Below, in pieces: positions 14,658 to 16,010 of a DNA stretch of 16,010 nt. The notes beneath the pieces were generated by a model. That model did no database searches. It saw nothing but the letters and a program-made list of their open reading frames with translations, and was not told where the DNA came from. Position numbers and translations under genes: made by a program. Numbering within the stretch: the first letter of the stretch is position 1; each line of letters opens with the position of its first letter. Source of the DNA: Lachnospiraceae bacterium (GTDB lineage Bacteria > Bacillota > Clostridia > Lachnospirales > Lachnospiraceae); contig SVEW01000049.1 in NCBI GenBank assembly GCA_015057205.1, forward strand, positions 1 to 16,010, written 5' to 3'.

Positions 14658-16010
14658 ATGAAAAGTGTACGTAGAGTATATGTGGAGAAGAAACCGGAGT
14701 ATGCCGTAGCCGCGAAGGCGTTGGCAGCACAGATTAAAGATTACCTGGGAATCAATACGGTTACCGGGGTTCGGATTCTGATTCGCTATGACATCGAGAA
14801 CATTTCCGATGTGACCTATGACCGGGCACTAACAACTATTTTTTCAGAGCCGCCGGTGGATGTGATTCATGAGGAGACCTTTGATGCAAATGGCGCTACT
14901 GTTTTCAGTTCCCAATTCTTGCCGGGGCAGTTTGACCAAAGAGCTGACTCCGCAGAACAGTGTGTGCAATTTTTGAACCCGGAAGAGAAGCCGGTAATTC
15001 GTACCGCAACCACTTATGTGTTAGAAGGTTCCGTTACCAAGGAGGAACTTGACAGCATCGTTTCCCTGTGTATTAATCCGGTGGATTCGAAGTTGGTGGA
15101 TGAGGAGAAACCGAAGACCCTTTTGACCCAATATGAAGAGCCTTCGGATGTAAAAGTTTTTGACGGCTTCTCTCAGATGGAAGAAACGGACCTGTCCAAA
15201 TTATATGAGTCCTTAGGACTGGCCATGACATTTCAGGACTTTTTACATATTCAGAAATATTATCGTGATGAAGAACATCGTGATCCGACCATGACAGAAA
15301 TCCGCGTGCTGGATACCTATTGGTCTGACCATTGCCGTCATACGACTTTTGCGACGGAGCTTAAGAAAGTAACCTTTGAAGATGGTTATTTTAAAAAGCC
15401 GATTGAAGGTAGCTATGAAGCCTATCTTGCAACCATGAAGGATATGTATGCGGGACGTGACGATAAGTATGTGTGCCTGATGGATATCGCGTTAATGGCA
15501 ATGAAGAAGCTGAAACGTGAAGGGTTATTAGATGATCAGGAAGAGTCGGATGAAATCAACGCCTGCAGCATTGTTGTTCCGGTGGAAGTGGATGGCAAAG
15601 AAGAAGAGTGGCTGGTTAGTTTTAAAAATGAGACACACAATCATCCGACGGAAATTGAGCCATTTGGAGGTGCTGCAACCTGTTTGGGTGGAGCAATACG
15701 AGATCCGCTTTCCGGACGTTCCTACGTTTATCAGGCAATGCGTATTACCGGTGCGGCAGACCCGACCCGCCCGGTTTCCGAAACATTAGAAGGAAAATTA
15801 CCGCAGCGAAAGATTGTAACGGAAGCTGCGCATGGATATAGTTCTTATGGTAACCAGATTGGTCTGGCAACCGGTTATGTAAAAGAAATCTATCACCCGA
15901 ATTACGTTGCAAAACGTATGGAGGTTGGTGCCGTTATGGGGGCATCACCGCGCCGATGTGTGAAACGATTAAACTCCGATCCGGGAGACATTATTATTCT
16001 CTTAGGTGGG
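14658..16010 (+). CDS. purL: Phosphoribosylformylglycinamidine (FGAM) synthase, 3'-truncated by window edge
   Basis: Open from ATG 14658 to the window end: 451 codons of an expected 1200-1300 for the long single-chain form. The enzyme converts FGAR, glutamine and ATP to FGAM in de novo purine synthesis. Residues about 1-85 are the PurS-like N-terminal domain (MKSVRRVYVEKK). A linker region follows, then the synthetase core with SDHCRHTTF (223-231) and NETHNHPTEIEPFGGAATC (from 324), which are hallmark PurL motifs; the ATP-binding core continues to the edge. The glutaminase domain would lie beyond the window. AGGAGGGA sits 6 nt before the ATG, an excellent ribosome binding site. The gene is divergent from the LysR regulator. 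The sequence style (N-terminal length, THNHPTEIEPFGG) suits the Clostridia/Streptococcus clade of long PurL proteins. No defect is visible. Confidence 0.95.
   Translation, partial: MKSVRRVYVEKKPEYAVAAKALAAQIKDYLGINTVTGVRILIRYDIENISDVTYDRALTTIFSEPPVDVIHEETFDANGATVFSSQFLPGQFDQRADSAEQCVQFLNPEEKPVIRTATTYVLEGSVTKEELDSIVSLCINPVDSKLVDEEKPKTLLTQYEEPSDVKVFDGFSQMEETDLSKLYESLGLAMTFQDFLHIQKYYRDEEHRDPTMTEIRVLDTYWSDHCRHTTFATELKKVTFEDGYFKKPIEGSYEAYLATMKDMYAGRDDKYVCLMDIALMAMKKLKREGLLDDQEESDEINACSIVVPVEVDGKEEEWLVSFKNETHNHPTEIEPFGGAATCLGGAIRDPLSGRSYVYQAMRITGAADPTRPVSETLEGKLPQRKIVTEAAHGYSSYGNQIGLATGYVKEIYHPNYVAKRMEVGAVMGASPRRCVKRLNSDPGDIIILLGG

Overview
The window looks like chromosomal DNA from a low-to-moderate GC Gram-positive anaerobe, most likely a Clostridia member of the Lachnospiraceae. 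This rests on AGGAGG-type ribosome binding sites, consensus sigma-A promoters, the PadR/HAAS/DUF4097 operon, a long clade-II type PurL, and the peptidoglycan hydrolase and lipase-like families present. Species assignment from sequence alone is inference. I see no tRNA, rRNA, CRISPR array, insertion sequence or prophage gene. Coding density is high and no gap between genes exceeds 170 bases.

Layout. (1) 1-1660, plus strand: 3' part of an M24B Xaa-Pro aminopeptidase, closed by a hairpin at 1668-1698 that can serve both strands. (2) 1706-4399, minus strand: an envelope block. A PadR regulator, a HAAS-domain membrane protein and a DUF4097 protein form a tightly coupled operon (4399 down to 2519). 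A separate lipoprotein gene follows (2401 down to 1706). (3) 4400-4565: divergent promoter region. It has a full-consensus promoter for the PadR operon, with a perfect 9-bp inverted repeat over its -10, and a strong promoter for the plus-strand operon. (4) 4566-13658, plus strand: a compact four-gene operon. It encodes a secreted amidase-FN3x9-glucosaminidase, a membrane sugar-phosphate transferase, a DUF2974 lipase-like hydrolase, and a PD-(D/E)XK nuclease fused to an XPD/DinG-type iron-sulfur helicase. Gaps between these genes are 4 to 11 nt. (5) 13632-14522, minus strand: a LysR-type regulator whose 3' end overlaps the helicase gene by 27 bp. (6) 14658 to window end, plus strand: 5' part of purL, divergent from the LysR gene across a region with a TTACA-N8-TGTAA dyad.

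How the genes may work together. The PadR/HAAS/DUF4097 genes are probably an envelope-sensing module that represses itself through the palindrome. It sits back to back with a large wall-remodelling enzyme and an initiating glycosyltransferase, which suggests a cell-envelope neighbourhood. The helicase-nuclease at the end of that operon does not fit the envelope theme; it is the least explained protein here. The LysR regulator probably controls itself and possibly purL. No obvious defence island is visible. The most promising leads are the nuclease-helicase fusion and the two divergent regulatory regions.
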